This document shows, piece by piece, positions 45,800 through 59,142 of a stretch of DNA of 64,000 nt (position 1 is the stretch's first letter; each line of letters opens with the position of its first letter). The notes under the pieces are model-generated. The model saw nothing but the letters and a program-made list of their open reading frames with translations. It did not search any database and had not been told where the DNA came from. The position numbers and the translations under genes are program-made. The DNA is from Hymenopellis radicata (Eukaryota > Basidiomycota > Agaricomycetes > Agaricales > Physalacriaceae), in contig JADNRX010000203.1 in the NCBI GenBank assembly GCA_015501595.1, positions 1 to 64,000 on the forward strand. Direction: 5' to 3'.

Positions 45800-47729
45800 A
45801 TGTCCAATCTTGTAGCAGACGCATTCAACCAGCTTTCTTACCTTCAAGCGTTCTGCCTGATTGTTTTCTTCAGAGTCCAGTATCTCGTGGTCTACCGACT
45901 GTACATCCACCCACTGAAATCGTTCCCTGGTCCCCGCCTTGCCGCAGTTACGGACTTCTACCAGGGATACTACGCGTCATGGAAGAATGGCATGTTTGTC
46001 AGACATCTTGAAGAACTACACCGATCTATGGTACGAGCGCGTTGTAAAACTGTTCGTGAAGTCGGAATTGATTTTGTTTTAGGACCTGTGGTTAGGGTGC
46101 GATCGAACGAAGTAGGTCTGAACTTGGCTCTTTCATCCTCTTCTAACAATTCTCCAGCTGCACTTCTGTAGTCTAGCGGCGTACTTCGCTATATATCTCC
46201 TCATTCTGGATTCACCAAGGATCCCGACTTCTATAAACGCTTCGGGCACGACAATGCTGCTTTCGGAATGACTGACGTCCAAGAGCATAGGAAGCGCGAG
46301 ATATCCTCAACCCTCTCTTTTCGCGACGGGCAATTCTAAAGCTGGAAAATGTGGTACAGGGCAAGGTCTGTGTTTTACGTCTGTCTAACTGCGGTGGCTT
46401 GAGTTTTGGTACCATACAGGTCAACATGTTCTTGGAGCAGCTCCGGAATCACAAGGGCGAAGCCATCAACCTCTTTTATGGCTTCCAGTCCCTCGCCATG
46501 GACATCGTCACTGCGTACTGCTACGCACATTCCTTCGGCGGGCTTACCATGCGTGGGTTCGACCACCCTATCATGCGCTCAGTTGAAGGCGCCAGACTTA
46601 TCATGACAGCAACGCAGTATCTTCCTATTCTCGTCTACTGCATCACCTACCGGCATGGTTAAGCACTCTGTTGAATCCCGACATTGCAGGTGTGGCGCAG
46701 ATGAGGAACTTTCTTACGGCTCGGGTCGATGAGATTCTGAAGGATCCGGAGGCGTTGACGAGCGTAACGTAGAACACGAGACCATTTATCATCACTTGAT
46801 CACACCGGAGCTCATCAAGAAGGGAGAGGTACCATCGAAGAAGGCATTGATAGAGGAGGTGAGCGAAATTTGTTCCCGGCCAAATTCAACTAACAGTTCA
46901 CTGTCAGGCAATGGTTCTCCTCGTCGCAGGCACGGATACTACTAGTAACGCTATGACGGTCGGCTTGTTCCACCTCCTCTCTGATGAATCGGCGGGAAAG
47001 AAACTTCAGGCCGAACTACAAGCAGCTTGGCCAGAGAAAGATGCCCCGTTCACGTTTGAGATGGCGGAGAAGTTGCCTTATCTTGTAAGCGTACACGTCT
47101 CACACTGCGTGTTACTGATGACTCGCATTGTTATTAGACGGGCGTGATCAAGGAAGCTCTTCGTTTAAGCATAGGTGTTACCGTTGCCCTTCCGCGCGTC
47201 GTGACTTCGACGACTGTCATTGACGGAGTTGCTGTTCCCGCTGGTGTATGTGCACCAGAATTCCTTATCCTGCACACTGACATGAGAGAATTCGTAGACC
47301 GTCGTCGGCATCTCTCACCAATTCGTACTCAGAGCACCTGATATATTTCCCGATCCTCTTGCATTCAAGCCCGAGAGATGGATGGGCCGGATTCGCAGGG
47401 GTTGGATAAATACCTCATCGTATTTTCGAAAGGCCGAGCAGCTGTTTGGGCACGAAGTATGTCTTGTACTCCCTTCGTACATGTGGGTCGATCGCTCAAG
47501 CCGGCACAGTCTAGCGTGGTGCGAACTCTACCTGACCTTCGCGCACTTGGTGCGCAAGTTTGATATGCAGTTGTACGAGACCAGGTTGGTTATGTAGCAT
47601 TCTCTTTGACGAAGAATCTGACAGTTGTTATCCAACAGTAAAGAAGACATGGTTTTCCGGGACCATATAGTACCAGTTTGGAAGGACGTACGACCTCTGC
47701 ATGCCTTGGTCAAGACAAGGGCTACATGA
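45800..47729 (+). pseudogene. cytochrome P450 copy F, decayed
   Basis: Recognisable from anchor (LQAFCLIVFFRVQYLVVYRL) and FPGPR through AGTDTTSNAM to the last exon with VFRDHIVPVWKDVRPL and a TGA stop. Lesions: base loss at about 46029 (CACCGATCTATG), a TAG replacing TAC at about 46160 followed by a lost C, a lost base in AAGCGCGAG near 46292, an inserted TAG-generating change at about 46770 (GCGTAACGTAGAACAC), and damage in the heme region near 47395-47455. These are more and older than in A, C or D. It groups with copy C (DFYQGYYASWKNGM). Confidence 0.88.
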
Positions 47730-48380
47730 TCTGCCGTCTTATCCAGAGTGTATCATCGCCTTACAGTCAGTCTCAACAGATGTTAATCCGTTAGCACCTT
47801 GTGTGTTCCGAGGCCACTGACTCTTTTCCGAATGACGAAACCATAGTGTTCGCGTTCAAGGAACGGTGCCAACCGTGCCGTGATTTACTCTGGAAGTAGA
47901 ATCTTCAAGACCCAATGTCTTTCGAAATCGTCTGGCAATCGCCCACTGGAGGAAGAATCTCTGAAACTCTTGATGGTCAGCTTTAGTTGCCGAGGTGACT
48001 AGTGACCGGTAATTATGCTTCCCTCCTTTTCCTAAGACGCGTTGTATGCCTGTCGTTGAACTTCACCCACGGCCATCACGACTCCTTGGTTATAGGAGCA
48101 TCTTTCAAGCTTCCATCGTGTTTTTAGCGCGCGCACACCACAGTTGAGTATCTGAAGTATGAATAAGCGCGCGCCGAGCACTGTCTGAAGGTCGCTGGAA
48201 ACCTTCAAGCCGGTTGACATCCTCCCGTAGCGGTTGCAGACATCTCAAACGCTCTCTTCGCGTAACCGTCACATCGAGTGTCGGATCGAAGATGTGGCTT
48301 ACTCGGGAGCTTCGTTCTGTACATCGGTATCGACACTTGTTCTTTGGTAGACTCTCAGCTGACATCGCCACAGGTCTCAC
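47730..48380. other. spacer, no gene recognised
   Basis: No supported gene. A minus-strand frame (48380-48105) is open but matches no family I know. Confidence 0.4.
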
Positions 48381-49420
48381 GTCTTGGCGGAGAAGCTACC
48401 TTACCTAGTAAGTTTCTGCATTCATTGGTGCCGTGTAGACACTGACCCCTTTCCCGCTGCTAGACGGGTGTCATCAAAGAAGCTCTTCGTCTAAGCACCG
48501 GTGTACCTGTCCCTCTGCCGCGTATCGTGACCGCTCCCATTGTCATTGACGGACGCCCGTTCCTCCTGGTGTATGTGTAATCTCCAAACTGGATCCCTAT
48601 CCGTGCTATGAAGTCTGACGTGTTGTAGACTGTCGTTAGCGTTGCCCAACCTTTCGTGCTTGAAAACCCTGATATATTTCCTGACCCACATACATTCAAA
48701 CCGGGGAGATGGTTAGGCGCAGAAGTTGGACAAGCGTTTACTCCAAGGGACCGAGGAGCTGCTTAGGAATGAAGTGCGTAGCCTTTTCTTCATCAAGACT
48801 AACACTGAGTACTCGTCCTATCGTTAAGTCTGGCGTGGTGTGGACTATATCTAACGTTCGCGCATTTGATGCGCAAATTTGATATGCAGCTATACGAGAC
48901 AAGGTTAGTTCTTCTATGGTTTATATCACGATAAACTCCTCACTTACCCTTCCACAGCCTCAATGATATGACCTTCCGTGATCATATGGTGCCAGGCCCT
49001 GGGAAGCTCCCCTAGACCGCCAGCGATTTTTGGGTTTTTGAGGGCCCAAAATCGACCTAATCTCAGGCGAAAATTTGGGTTTTTGAGGGACCTTTGGTGA
49101 CCTTGTTGGTGACATTTTTTGCTGGGGATCGAAAATGTGGCAACAGGTCCTGTTCAAAGGTACAATCAGTAAATCTACATTCAACTAGCTTACAGCAGTT
49201 TGAAAAGGCAGAGAAACTGGCTACTGGTTGGTGTGGCGCTCCAAAAATTTAAAAGGCGTAACATGCGTCACGTGAGGTGACAACCTTGGCGGTTTTTGGG
49301 TTTTTGAGCTGGGTTTTTGAGGGAATATCGGTCGCCGGCGGTCTAGGGGAGCTTCCCAGGGCCTATGGTGCCAATATGGAAGGATGTGAGGCCGTTGCAG
49401 ACAATGTGCAAAGGAAGAGG
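48381..49420 (+). pseudogene. 5'-truncated P450 fragment, split by a TIR element
   Basis: Starts abruptly at codons for AEKLPYL, then an intron, TGVIKEALRLSTGVPVPLPR, VAQPFVLENPDIFPDPHTF-like residues, a heme loop (GPRSCLGM), AWCGLYLTFAHLMRKFDM and the last exon MTFRDHMVP, interrupted at 48994 and resumed at 49374 (IWKDVRPLQ). The frame is damaged at about 48555 and 48720. The first two thirds of the gene are missing. Confidence 0.82.
48985..49373. mobile_element. 369-bp TIR element with 10-bp target duplication in a P450 exon
   Basis: Body is 48995-49363. The termini are perfect inverted repeats for 27 bp, beginning GGCCCTGGGAAGCTCCCCTA, and continue with one mismatch. TATGGTGCCA is duplicated on both sides (48985-48994, 49364-49373). 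The interior has GGGTTTTTGAGGG/GGGTTTTTGAGC motifs and no ORF. A long TIR and a 10-bp duplication point to a Mutator-like MITE. The empty site is deduced from the host exon. Confidence 0.93.
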
Positions 49421-51019
49421 CAGTGTGATACACCATATACATGCGATAGATTTACTTTATCGTGACTTACCTTTGACTTGGTCTGTGAGGCCGTCGTGTA
49501 TCGGTCGGTGGGACCTGATAGCTGTCAGTTGAAGGCATTTTTTAATTTAGGCCTGCCGCGTTGCATCGGCAATAGTGGCCGACATTCCGATCACCTGCCC
49601 CTTTCATTTCTTTTACCACCTACCACCTACCACCATCTTGGCTTAACGACCTTGTTCTCTAATTTCCTGAACGGCAGAGTCCGAATTTCGCGATTTCTCA
49701 GGATCCAATTGGGCCGTCTCAGGTCTGGGCCCATTCAAATTGCATCCCAAGGCGCCAACGCTACCAACCTCTAACATCGCGGCCTTGAAGTTGTCGGTCG
49801 AGCGAGACACCAAGGGACGACAACCACGAAACAACAATGATGCGCCGAAGACAGCTCACAGCCACCCCTACACGAAAGAGGATAGGACGATTACCACAAA
49901 GACTCGGTCGGGCGAACGTATACGGGGCGCCTATTTCTTGCTGTCCCATCTCACAATAATTTACCGTCAGCGCAGTCAGAACTTATCTGACCGCCCTCGC
50001 CGCCGCCCCAGTGCAAATAGCGCCCCAGAGATTTAACGTTAAGCATCTCTGGGACTTTCTCCGCCTTTCCCGTTCTTCTTTTCGACGACGCGCCTCCGTT
50101 TCAGATGTCTTGTAATGCCCTCTTAACTTCTAATAGACTCGAGTTCACTTTTTCGATGCAATTTGTTATCAAGGTCTTGTGAAGCCAAAGAAAAGGTGAG
50201 ACGGTTTGAATTGCAAACGCTGCTTTTGGTTGAGGCTGAGGGCGTAACTTGTGTCGAGCCGAACAGGGAATCATGAATGTCACTGTCGCCTGTCGTCAAC
50301 CAACGTAAGCTTCTTAGCTTTCACGACGTCGTGTTAGGGAAGGTAGTCGCAATGCTAGACAAGAGCCATGCCCCGGAAAGTTTCTCACGTCCATCGTCTG
50401 GAAATTGTCTAACCTTTCATAGGTATGATCGTCGGCTGGAAGGAATCGTGCTCAGCATGTAGCGTTGGTTTTAGCATACATGCGTGCATACTGCCTTGAA
50501 GCCGTGCACCTCGGTGCATTTTCTCTGTATCTCGTGTCGGAACTTGCAGAACCCAAAGCACGTTGGTCTACTGTGCTAGCTATTTGTGAATTCATTCTCT
50601 TCTAGATACCATCTGTCTGCTTATCAGAAATCATCCCGAACTGTCAACGCACGATGCTAGAAGAACCAATGTCTCTGCTAAGGAACTACACCTTCACGCC
50701 GATATAAGACCAATCAGTGGACTTTACGGGGATTTCACCTCCTCGTACTCTCCGAGGAACCTCGAGAGCAACGGTCATGGCCTCAAAGCCGAGGTATGTC
50801 CAATGCATATGGCCTTTGGATCCGCTGAATGGTGTGATAGCGCTGTAGATACTCCATCGCCTAACGTCCAAATGGTACCTCTCATGCTGCGCCTTGAGTC
50901 GCATGCCACTTACAGGTTGCGAAGACGGTGCTACGATGGCCAGCGTCCATTTATGCTTTGCAAATCATCGGATACTGGGCAACCTTTAAATGAGGCATCG
51001 GTAGTAATGATACCATACG
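49421..51019. other. intergenic, no gene recognised
   Basis: Several short frames on both strands, none with a known motif or exon structure. 50900-51019 is probably the promoter of the GH17-like gene. Confidence 0.4.
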
Positions 51020-52542
51020 ATGCATTCCCTTTACCTCGTCGTTTTACTGCTCATTGCCTCTGGCATCACACTCGGCCTTCCCACATCCGCTGTGGTTGAA
51101 TCGCCATCTGTGAATGCGAACTGCTTCCCCGCCCTAGGATTCACCATGCCGTCTGGCGTTCCGTCCTCGCTCAATAACTGGTGGTGCCCTACAAGTGACG
51201 AATACGGCTTCGTCGGGTTCAGCTACGAGGTGACGGCATGTATGTACATCTTCCTTCGTTTCGCCACTGCGATCATCAGGCTTATCTTGTTTTCAGGTCA
51301 AGACCTCAATACTCTCCGGCGCGAATTCGTGGATATCCGCGAGACGTTCAAGGGCCGCTACGTACGCATGTACGGTTTCTGTGATCGGCCTGGGTTCTAG
51401 TGCGTCCAATCTGGTCTCACCACTACCATCCGACGTACTCACGGATGTCGGCGATAGCGACGATATTGTGACCGCCGCATGGGACGCCGGCGTTGGCGTC
51501 CATGCTCTTATCTGGGTTCGTTTCCGTCTACAGTCGACTACTCTGAGCTCAACTCAACTTGCACTAGTTCGGTTTCGACGGCGGAAACCAATGGCAGACG
51601 CGCAGAAACCACCTCGTCTCCTCTCTCTATTCCAATCCCAAAGCCAAGTTCATTACTCGTGTTGTACAATTTGGTTCCGAGCCGCTCTTCGACAGGGTTC
51701 TGACACCACAGGCGCTCGCCGCCGAAGTGTGGTCATTGAAGGGACAGCTGAAGAGTTTAGGGATTCCGGTCACCGTTTCAGACATGGCGTAAGTATTCGT
51801 TCCCAGTCGTTCCCTGTACGAGTCTGAGATCCAGGTTCCACAGGTATGCATACCAGGTTTGTACATTTCTCGAAGGTGCAGTATATTTACGACGCTGTGC
51901 TGAAATGTTGGCTGCCATCGTAGGAGAACGGCGGCGCGAAAGATGTTTTGGATGCCATTGATCTGATCGACGCACACATGCTCCCGTTTTTCTCCTGGCA
52001 GGCTTCGACTGGTGAGCTCGATTTCCGTGGGCAGCCTGGGCGCTCACAATGTTATTTCAGCCAGCAACTCGTGGCCCATTGTTCGTACTGACTTGGATTG
52101 GTAAGAGCATCATGGTAACCGTGGGCACATACTCATATGTCGCTTAGGTTTGTCGCCAAGGGCGAAGGAAAGAAGATTTTTCTATCCGAGGTTTTGTATT
52201 CAATCGCTGGGAAACGACTCATTGTCCTCTGACTTAAACCCTCACAGAATGGCTGGCCGTCAGTGACATCGTCGGGAGTACAGCCGAATAGCCCCAACGC
52301 CGTGGCAAACGTCGACAACGAACGTGTGCGCTTCATCTGTCCCTCACTATCCCTTGTCTCTGATTGACGTGCAGGACTATTACGCACTTCTAGACTCACA
52401 CTGTTGGTTCTTCAAGACAATACCCGGAGGTGGTGTTGGATGGTTTGCTCATATATACTCGGACAATCAGGAACCTGGATATGGGATTTACGATTCGAAT
52501 GGACGACCGAAGTTCTGGTTCCGTCCACAAACATCATGCTAG
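51020..52542 (+). CDS. secreted GH17-like beta-1,3-glucanase/transglycosylase
   Basis: Predicted cell-wall glucan hydrolase or remodelling enzyme. Signal peptide MHSLYLVVLLLIASGITLG. The TIM-barrel motifs read GFSYEVTAC, RYVRMYGFC, AAWDAGVGVHALIW, VVQFGSEPLFD (acid/base Glu candidate), DLIDAHMLPFF and IFLSENGWPSV (nucleophile Glu, a typical GH17 signature). The end is FFKTIPGGGVGWFAHI...KFWFRPQTSC. Exons are joined through about seven short introns, among them a 5' site at about 51241 (gtatgt) and one at about 51790 (gtaagt). No breaks seen. The exact specificity cannot be told from the sequence. Confidence 0.82.
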
Positions 52543-52860
52543 GCCAACCTCCATCTCGTCTACGTCTTTCGTACGCATTCTGTATCAGTCTTATTTTCAT
52601 CTTTTTCCGCCCCGTATGGTGTGGCATGAAAACGCGATCGAGCACATGAGACAGACGTCACGGGACCATTTTCTTTTTTGCTTCCTTACCATCATCCTGA
52701 CCCGACTCGCTCTTCGTCAAACTTTCGAGTATCATCGCTGGACTCAAACGAAGATCTGCTTCGCGGCTGCGCAAAGTCTTTGAGAAGATCGAACTCGCAT
52801 TTATACGTGCCAGACATACAACTACATAACTAATTGACTTCTTTTCTTCCCTACTGAGAT
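52543..52860. other. spacer between convergent genes
   Basis: Holds the 3' ends of the GH17-like and NmrA-like 3 genes; no gene seen. Confidence 0.5.
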
Positions 52861-53915
52861 CTATTCTTGAATGCTGCTCCAATCCAATGCTCTTAGAGCA
52901 CCTTCAACTCCTACCAAGCCTTCTATTCCCAGATCCGCACTCGACACCGCCACGCCTTGTCCCGGCCTTGACCACGCCTTTAACACCCTCTCCTCGTCGG
53001 AATTCTCCCCAAAGGACCTCATGTTCAATGCCAATTCCAGCCCGAGCACCGGGCCCATCGAGGAGCGAGCGACATACTCCTCCACAGTCAGCTCTGCAAC
53101 CTCCACCTCTTTGTCGACAATACGTCCCCACGTCTGGATGTACTCTTCAAAAGTCGGCGTCTCGTCGTACCCCTGGAAATACTTCATCGGAAGCGTCTTC
53201 TCTGGGTTGTCCAGAATCGCTTTGACAAATAGCCCGACGTTATTGGGATGCCCGAGGACGGGGAACACTGTCTTGGGCGACGTGGGTTGATGCCAAATGT
53301 ACTTTCCGCTAGACGCGTCCTTCTGGGGCGTATCGAAGAAGGCTATATTCTGCGCATAGAATCCCAGTTGGAGATATGTCGTCTTCTGAGCCAGGTCTGG
53401 AAGTTCTGTAGCAATATAGGAATCCACCATGGTTTTGCTCTCGAAGTGTGGCACGTAAGACACGCCATCGATGGAACGGAGTGGAGGAGATGGAACGGTA
53501 CTCCAAATGTAGTGGACGATGGATGGCGTGCTCGAGGCTGCTCGGGCTATGTTGCATCCTTGTAGGATTTCTGTGGCATATGCTTTCTTCATGTCGAGGG
53601 TTTTGGCAAGTGACTCCCAGTAGTTCGTGACGCCAAATACCACATGTGCGCCCTAGCAGTCGTGTGAGTCGCATTTGTCTTACACCGACACAACACGGAA
53701 CGAACCTCGAAGGCGGCGAGGAGACTCTCGTAGTTGTCAAGGTTCGCTTCCACAACTTCGACGCCTTTTGCTGCTAGGACTCGTGCCTTTTCGCTCGTCG
53801 GATTACGTGTGACACCGCGAACGCGGTATGAGCGATCTTGAAGGAGAACATCTACAACCGAGCCTCCTTGGAAGCCAGTAGCACCTAGGACAACAGCAAG
53901 CTTGGGAGAAGACAT
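52861..53915 (-). CDS. NmrA/HSCARG-like NAD(P)-binding protein 3
   Basis: Two exons (53915-53706 and 53652-52861) joined at AAFE|GAHVVFGVTNYWES, about 333 aa. The N-terminal MSSPKLAVVLGATGFQGGSV is the NmrA-type dinucleotide motif (GATGFQG), followed by RVRGVTRNP. The long C-terminal domain contains KYIWHQPTSPKTVFPVLG and PMKYFQGYDETPTFEEYIQ. It is only distantly related to the two NmrA-like genes at 25 and 39 kb, being closer to the HSCARG/NmrA redox-sensor branch. Intact. Convergent with the GH17-like gene. Confidence 0.87.
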
Positions 53916-55484
53916 GGTAACTGTAGTACCGAATTGTCTCAAGCGCTACCCATCCTATATTCCGGTGATCGTGAGAGGATACTGCCCCATGTGAAAGGAC
54001 TGTTTCAAAGTCATCTGTCCTCGAGCGGCGTCATCCTAAAAGTGGGACGAATACAAGTCAGAATTAGCGGTAAATGCTTACAAAATGGCTCCACCGCGCA
54101 CATTTCTTGAAAGCTGCTGAAGAAGCGCAGTCGACCTGCTTACTTATCTGTTCTCGTTCGCTTCAATGCTAAAGGCTTCTAGTCACAGAAGCGTTTAGGC
54201 CCGGATCTCAGGCAAATCTCAGGATGTCAAGACCCAACAAGTCCCACCTCTCTCTATACAGAAAGAAGCGCAGATAGAAATAGATGCCATTCAGCCACCA
54301 GTTAGAGTTGAAACGTTGAAATGCGGTTCCGCGACCGGTGGTTGTGCGAAGAGAGCCTGGGCTGTCACCGATTTGGAAAAGTCCGTCTGGCTGGCTGACC
54401 AAGATTCCCACGGGGTTGATTTGGTCCTCTTCTGCTGCTCGCACTGCGCCACGATCTGAGAATCTGCACCCGGAATGCAGTCTAGCCTACTATTCTTCCG
54501 TTCTGCAGTGGCTCCGTATCCAATCTTCGTCCTCCGTCCACTACAGTATCGTCAGGCCACTCTGCGACTACTACTGCAATCAACATCCTCGCTAGTTCGG
54601 GATTTCAAACGATGCATTTACGCGAATTTACACGCGTTTCTGTCCCCGACTAGATACATGCTATATAGCATGTGGGCCAAACCCTTTGTCACTATGATCT
54701 GTACAGATTGGCTGCTTGTTGACATTTCTCATGTTCTCGAATGATGAGATCGGCAGCTACAACATAGGCAATCGTTTCACTGCTATATTGAGGTTCAAAC
54801 TAATGTCTTCTTGGAATGAAAGGCACGGTGGGACACGCAGTGAACACGACTCCGAGGACGACTAAAATTTGCGCGAAGTTCATGAGCTATGAGGAAGGTA
54901 GTACACCAGACGGCCGAGTTCTTACGGCAAATACATTAGCCTCTCAAGCTTCAATGATAGTGTGGTACGGGCGAGTCTCCCAGATTGGCGAATTCCGGAG
55001 GAGTTGTCTCCGGCAGGCAGACTGAGATAGAGTGCAATGATCAAGGGCGATCTATCAAAGTGCCGCCAAGATGATTGAGAACTTTATAGGATTTACATGC
55101 CCAGACGTGAACTTCGCTCGGTAAGACTCGTCAAGTACGTGCATAGTTATGACTGTTATTAATGACCTTTCTCTGATTAACCTCAGATGGTCCCCCGCTC
55201 AGCATGCGCCTGAGAGAATATGGCCAGTGTAGAGGATTTCCGACGTGCCACTAAGCGAAGAATCGTCGCAGTGCGAAGCTAATAGCATTCTTCCGGTGCA
55301 ATCATTTGATACACATTCAGCTGGTAAACTGGGTAAGTTGAATGCCATCTTTTGGCCACTGAGTGCATGTGGAAGAGAGGCGCCCTTGCACTGACAAATG
55401 GAGATAAAGTGTACTTGTGACCTCATACTGATATAACTAAAGCCGGCCCTCCTATTGCCATCTTTCACTCTTGATGCAAGCGGA
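53916..55484. other. intergenic, no gene recognised
   Basis: One minus-strand frame (54444-54208) ends FNSNWWLNGIYFYLRFF, which could be a gene fragment but is not recognised. The rest shows nothing supportable. The last part is the promoter of the Zn2Cys6 gene. Confidence 0.4.
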
Positions 55485-58400
55485 ATGCCCGCCGAGCCGA
55501 GACGACGACAAAAAGTGTTCACCGAGGAAGAACTCAAGGACATCGAGCAGAAACGGTTACGCGGTAAGTAATCAGTCTTTATACGTCCTGGCTCTTCTAA
55601 CAGTCTTCACAGGCGAATTATCTTGCGCTGAATGTCGTCGTTTGAAACTAAAATGTGACAAAAAGGTACCCTGTGGGTCCTGTTGTCGACGCGGGTGTGA
55701 AAGCATTTGTCCGTGTGGTACGCCTTCTGGACCCCATCGATGGTCTAGTAGCTCTAATGGTTCGGTCGGCAGGCATACTGTCTGCAGGTCAGGGTACTCG
55801 GTGCGTTGCAATCGGTCCTGCTTTTCTCTATTGACCACCACCATGTTCCAGCTTCGTCCTCGCGGACACGGATCACCTTCATCGCAAAATAACGGAAATG
55901 AGCACCCGGATACGCCAGCTTGAGGACGCCTTGGCAATACTCCAGGCTAGCGTATCCAGTGCCCGGCATCCCCTCCTCAATGACGATCTGCTGAGAGTCA
56001 AATTCGGCGCAGAGGCAGCCAAGCAGCAGCAGGAAGAACCACTGGTACCGCTGGAGAGTCAAGCAATCGATGCTCTCGGAACACTGACGTTAACGGACGC
56101 AGGTGACATGCGATACTTTGGCCGTTCAGCTGGCTCGGAGGTAAGCCACATTGGCGGATAAGCAGTCGATTTGTGCTGAAGCGGCTTGGACAGACCCTCA
56201 TTGCCGGCGAGGAATGGGAGGAGCTCTCCGACCTCGACGAACACGCAGAAACATCGGGTATTCCAGATTACACTGTATCATTCCCATTCTCCAGTCATCC
56301 TGTCCCTATACCCGATTTGGTTCAACATCTCCCATCCCAAGAACGCGCTCAGCTTCTCTCGCAGTCCTATATCGATCACGCCTCTCTCTTCTTCAGACCT
56401 ATCAAGGGCGAGGAGCTCTTCAACTCCTTCCTTCCCAAAGTCTATGACGATCCTACTTCCCTTGCGAGCGAATCCCTGGCAATGTTGTTCTTCATCCTGG
56501 CTCTAGGAGCCTTGTTCGACCTCAATCTAAGCCCGTATAATAAAGAGGCAGAGCTTTATTACAGGCTCGGAACAAGCGCACTCTCGATACGACCTACTCT
56601 CGATACGCCTCAGATCGACACGGTTCGTGCCGTTGGACTCCTGGCGACGTATCACAGTATGGCGAGCAAAAAGTGTTCCCGCGACAGTGCAGTGCGTTCT
56701 TCTACATTCTCGCGTCACATTTTTCTCACTCGGGCAGTGGTGTTCCATGAGCTTGGCGGCGAAGCTAGCTCAAAGCGTAAGCGCTCTATCCTCCTTAATC
56801 ACTTGATCTGAACATGTCCTTCCTATTAGATTGGCCTACGTTGGTCCCGTACCTCCTCCAGCATGTAGATAGCTGACAGTTCACTCCAGACAGGGACAGC
56901 GCTCGGTGGAATATGGATCCCACAACTGTGCAAATTCGGCGGACTTTGTGGTGGGAGGTATTCTCCTCAGATGTATCTCATGTAAGTTTGTCAATCCGGA
57001 CTTCCTGTTATTCTTAGTTGCTTACCGTAGCTTGGCCCAATAGAGCTTGGCTCTTGGTCGACCGCCCTCAATACATCAATCGTTTGCCGATTGTGAATTC
57101 CCGACTGACGAAGAAGCTACACTTAGCGATTCGGGGGAGATCGAATACGGATGTGAGTATTACCTTATCGGCGCCTTTACCCTGCTGATACCAGTGAAAA
57201 GTTTGGCGTATGAAGTATACATTTGCCCGAGACATATTTAGCGCCGTCCTCGATGCTACTGTAACAGCGAAATCTCCGAGTTATACGACTGTGCTTGACC
57301 TCGATAAGAAAGTCAGGCAGATGTCTTTCCCATCCTCGGTCAAGCCTTACGTGAAACTGGAAGATAGCGAGGAAGATTACTACTCGAGCGCTAAGAGTTT
57401 ACGAGATTTCTACGCCAGTCAGCACCGGACTGTCAGTATGTGACATTTCTCCTTTTGCCATTTCTATCGCTCATTCGACCTAGCGATGCTATATCTTCAT
57501 CGGAGTTTCTTTGCTCAGTCTATCCTCGACCATCCATCCAATCCTCTTCTCAGCCCATTTGCACCGTCGTTCTTAACCGCCTTCCGAAGTGCATCCATTC
57601 TTATCAAAGCTGCTGCACACCAATTTGATCGATGTGCGAATATGGCGATGAGAGTCTGGTTTCTGTTGTACCACATTTTCTCCTCGGCGGTACGTTTTGG
57701 CCTTGAATGGGATAGCTCAAGCCAGCTGACCGTTCTATTCTTACAGGTAATTGTAGGCTGCGTGGTCACTCGTTCGCCCAACTCCAACATTGCCCCAGGT
57801 GCATTGCTCGACCTAGAACTTGCTATTAAAATCTTCGAGCACAGTTCGGCACAGTCGGGGCGTGCGAAGATTGCTCTGGTGAGCGTGCCGACGTAGTGTC
57901 ATTCCGCCCGTTTCTTATGATATGTGAAGGGCGTACTGCGCAAGCTGAGGGAAAAGGCTGTCCGATCGTATTCCCAGTCCCGAGGGAAATCAATACCTCG
58001 AGAACCAGATTCGTCAGACCAGCAGAGTAGCGGCGGGTCTCCCCTGTCGGCCCAGCAGGATGATGACTCTGAGGACGAATTAGCCATCTTTGGAGGCCAG
58101 ACTAAAGTCTTAACGAAGAGCCACCGGTCGAAACACAGGGCTCAGTCTGGCTCGACGTCCTCGGATTGCTCAACCTCGCCCCCGCCTTCGAAGACTGTAG
58201 AACTTTCGCCTATACACGTCCATCCTTCTTTGATGGACTATCTAAAAGATGGCGGCGGACGAAATGCAGCTCCCGCGCCTGAGGCTGGGCCAAGCTCGTA
58301 TCCTGGCCAGTGGCAAAGTTCAACTCGACAAGTTCCGACTGCATCACGGCCTGAGCCCGACTACATGGACGTCATACCAAGTGCGGACCACCCGCATGGA

Positions 58401-58820
58401 TACGTCTGGAACGGATTATTTGACGTGCGCGCAGATGCCGCACATCAGGGTCATACGCAGTGGTTGTCGCCTGCGCCATACCAGAACCAAAACTCGAATT
58501 CGTTTCCCGCACAGAGTGCAAATCCATTTTCCTCCCTGGAACAAATGACGAATTGGCCTCCGCCGGGGTATCCGACTGCCACAGCGGCGGCCGCGGTGCT
58601 GCAATACGGGAATGGCGGGCTTGAGTTTGGCGGTGGGGATATTGGTATGGGTCCACCGAATGTGCATCCGGGGGCAATGGTCGAGCTGGGGCTTATGACG
58701 GAGTCGAACATGGATCTCGGGTGGGTGTCGTTCATGCGGGAGTGCGGTATCTTTGGTGTGGATGTGAATGGGGTTCTGCAGTCGCCGCAGGGTGGGCCTT
58801 CTAATAGCAGCGTGCTTTAG
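55485..58820 (+). CDS. Zn2Cys6 fungal transcription factor
   Basis: Nuclear DNA-binding regulator. The N-terminus is MPAEPRRRQKVFTEEELKDI, and after an intron (about 55564-55613) the binuclear zinc cluster CAECRRLKLKCDKKVPCGSC continues with CRRGCESIC, the usual basidiomycete form. Next is a coiled-coil linker (MSTRIRQLEDALAILQ), then the fungal_trans middle region (LAMLFFILALGALFDLNL, IRRTLWWEVFSSDVSH, LALGRPPSIHQSFADCEFP). A Ser/Pro/Gly-rich C-terminus (58000-58800) probably activates transcription. About eight short introns. The last exon is a single open frame from about 57924 to the TAG at 58820. Intact as far as seen. A neighbour of P450-G, but control of P450 genes is only a guess. Confidence 0.88.
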
Positions 58821-59142
58821 CTGAGTTGTTTTTATCTGATGTTATTGCTTTGGATAGTGTAGCGATGTAAACTACTTGTAGTACGTGTATCATATCGGGT
58901 AAACTATGTATAGGTGTTATTGTACTTTTACAAGACAATGGAGCGATTGGCGCTGATGTGATGGCGGCGGTCTTCTTGTTGAAAGAACAACACTATGACC
59001 ACCTTCAAACAACAGTTTGTTGTTTTCCTGCATGTACAATAAGAAGCGGTGGCTTATTGTAGAGAACAAGGACCATTATCGAGAATGCTATAAGTATGGA
59101 CCGAGGACTGCGCGCTTTCGACCACCGATTAACAAAACTGCT
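58821..59142. other. spacer, no gene seen
   Basis: 3' flank of the Zn2Cys6 gene and 5' flank of the KFFPPMW copy 2; a frame upstream of 59143 is open but not matched in copy 1. Confidence 0.45.

Noticed and set aside
54208..54444. Short minus-strand ORF ending in a hydrophobic segment
   Set aside because: No start context, no partner exons and no family recognised; kept only as a remark in the intergenic entry.
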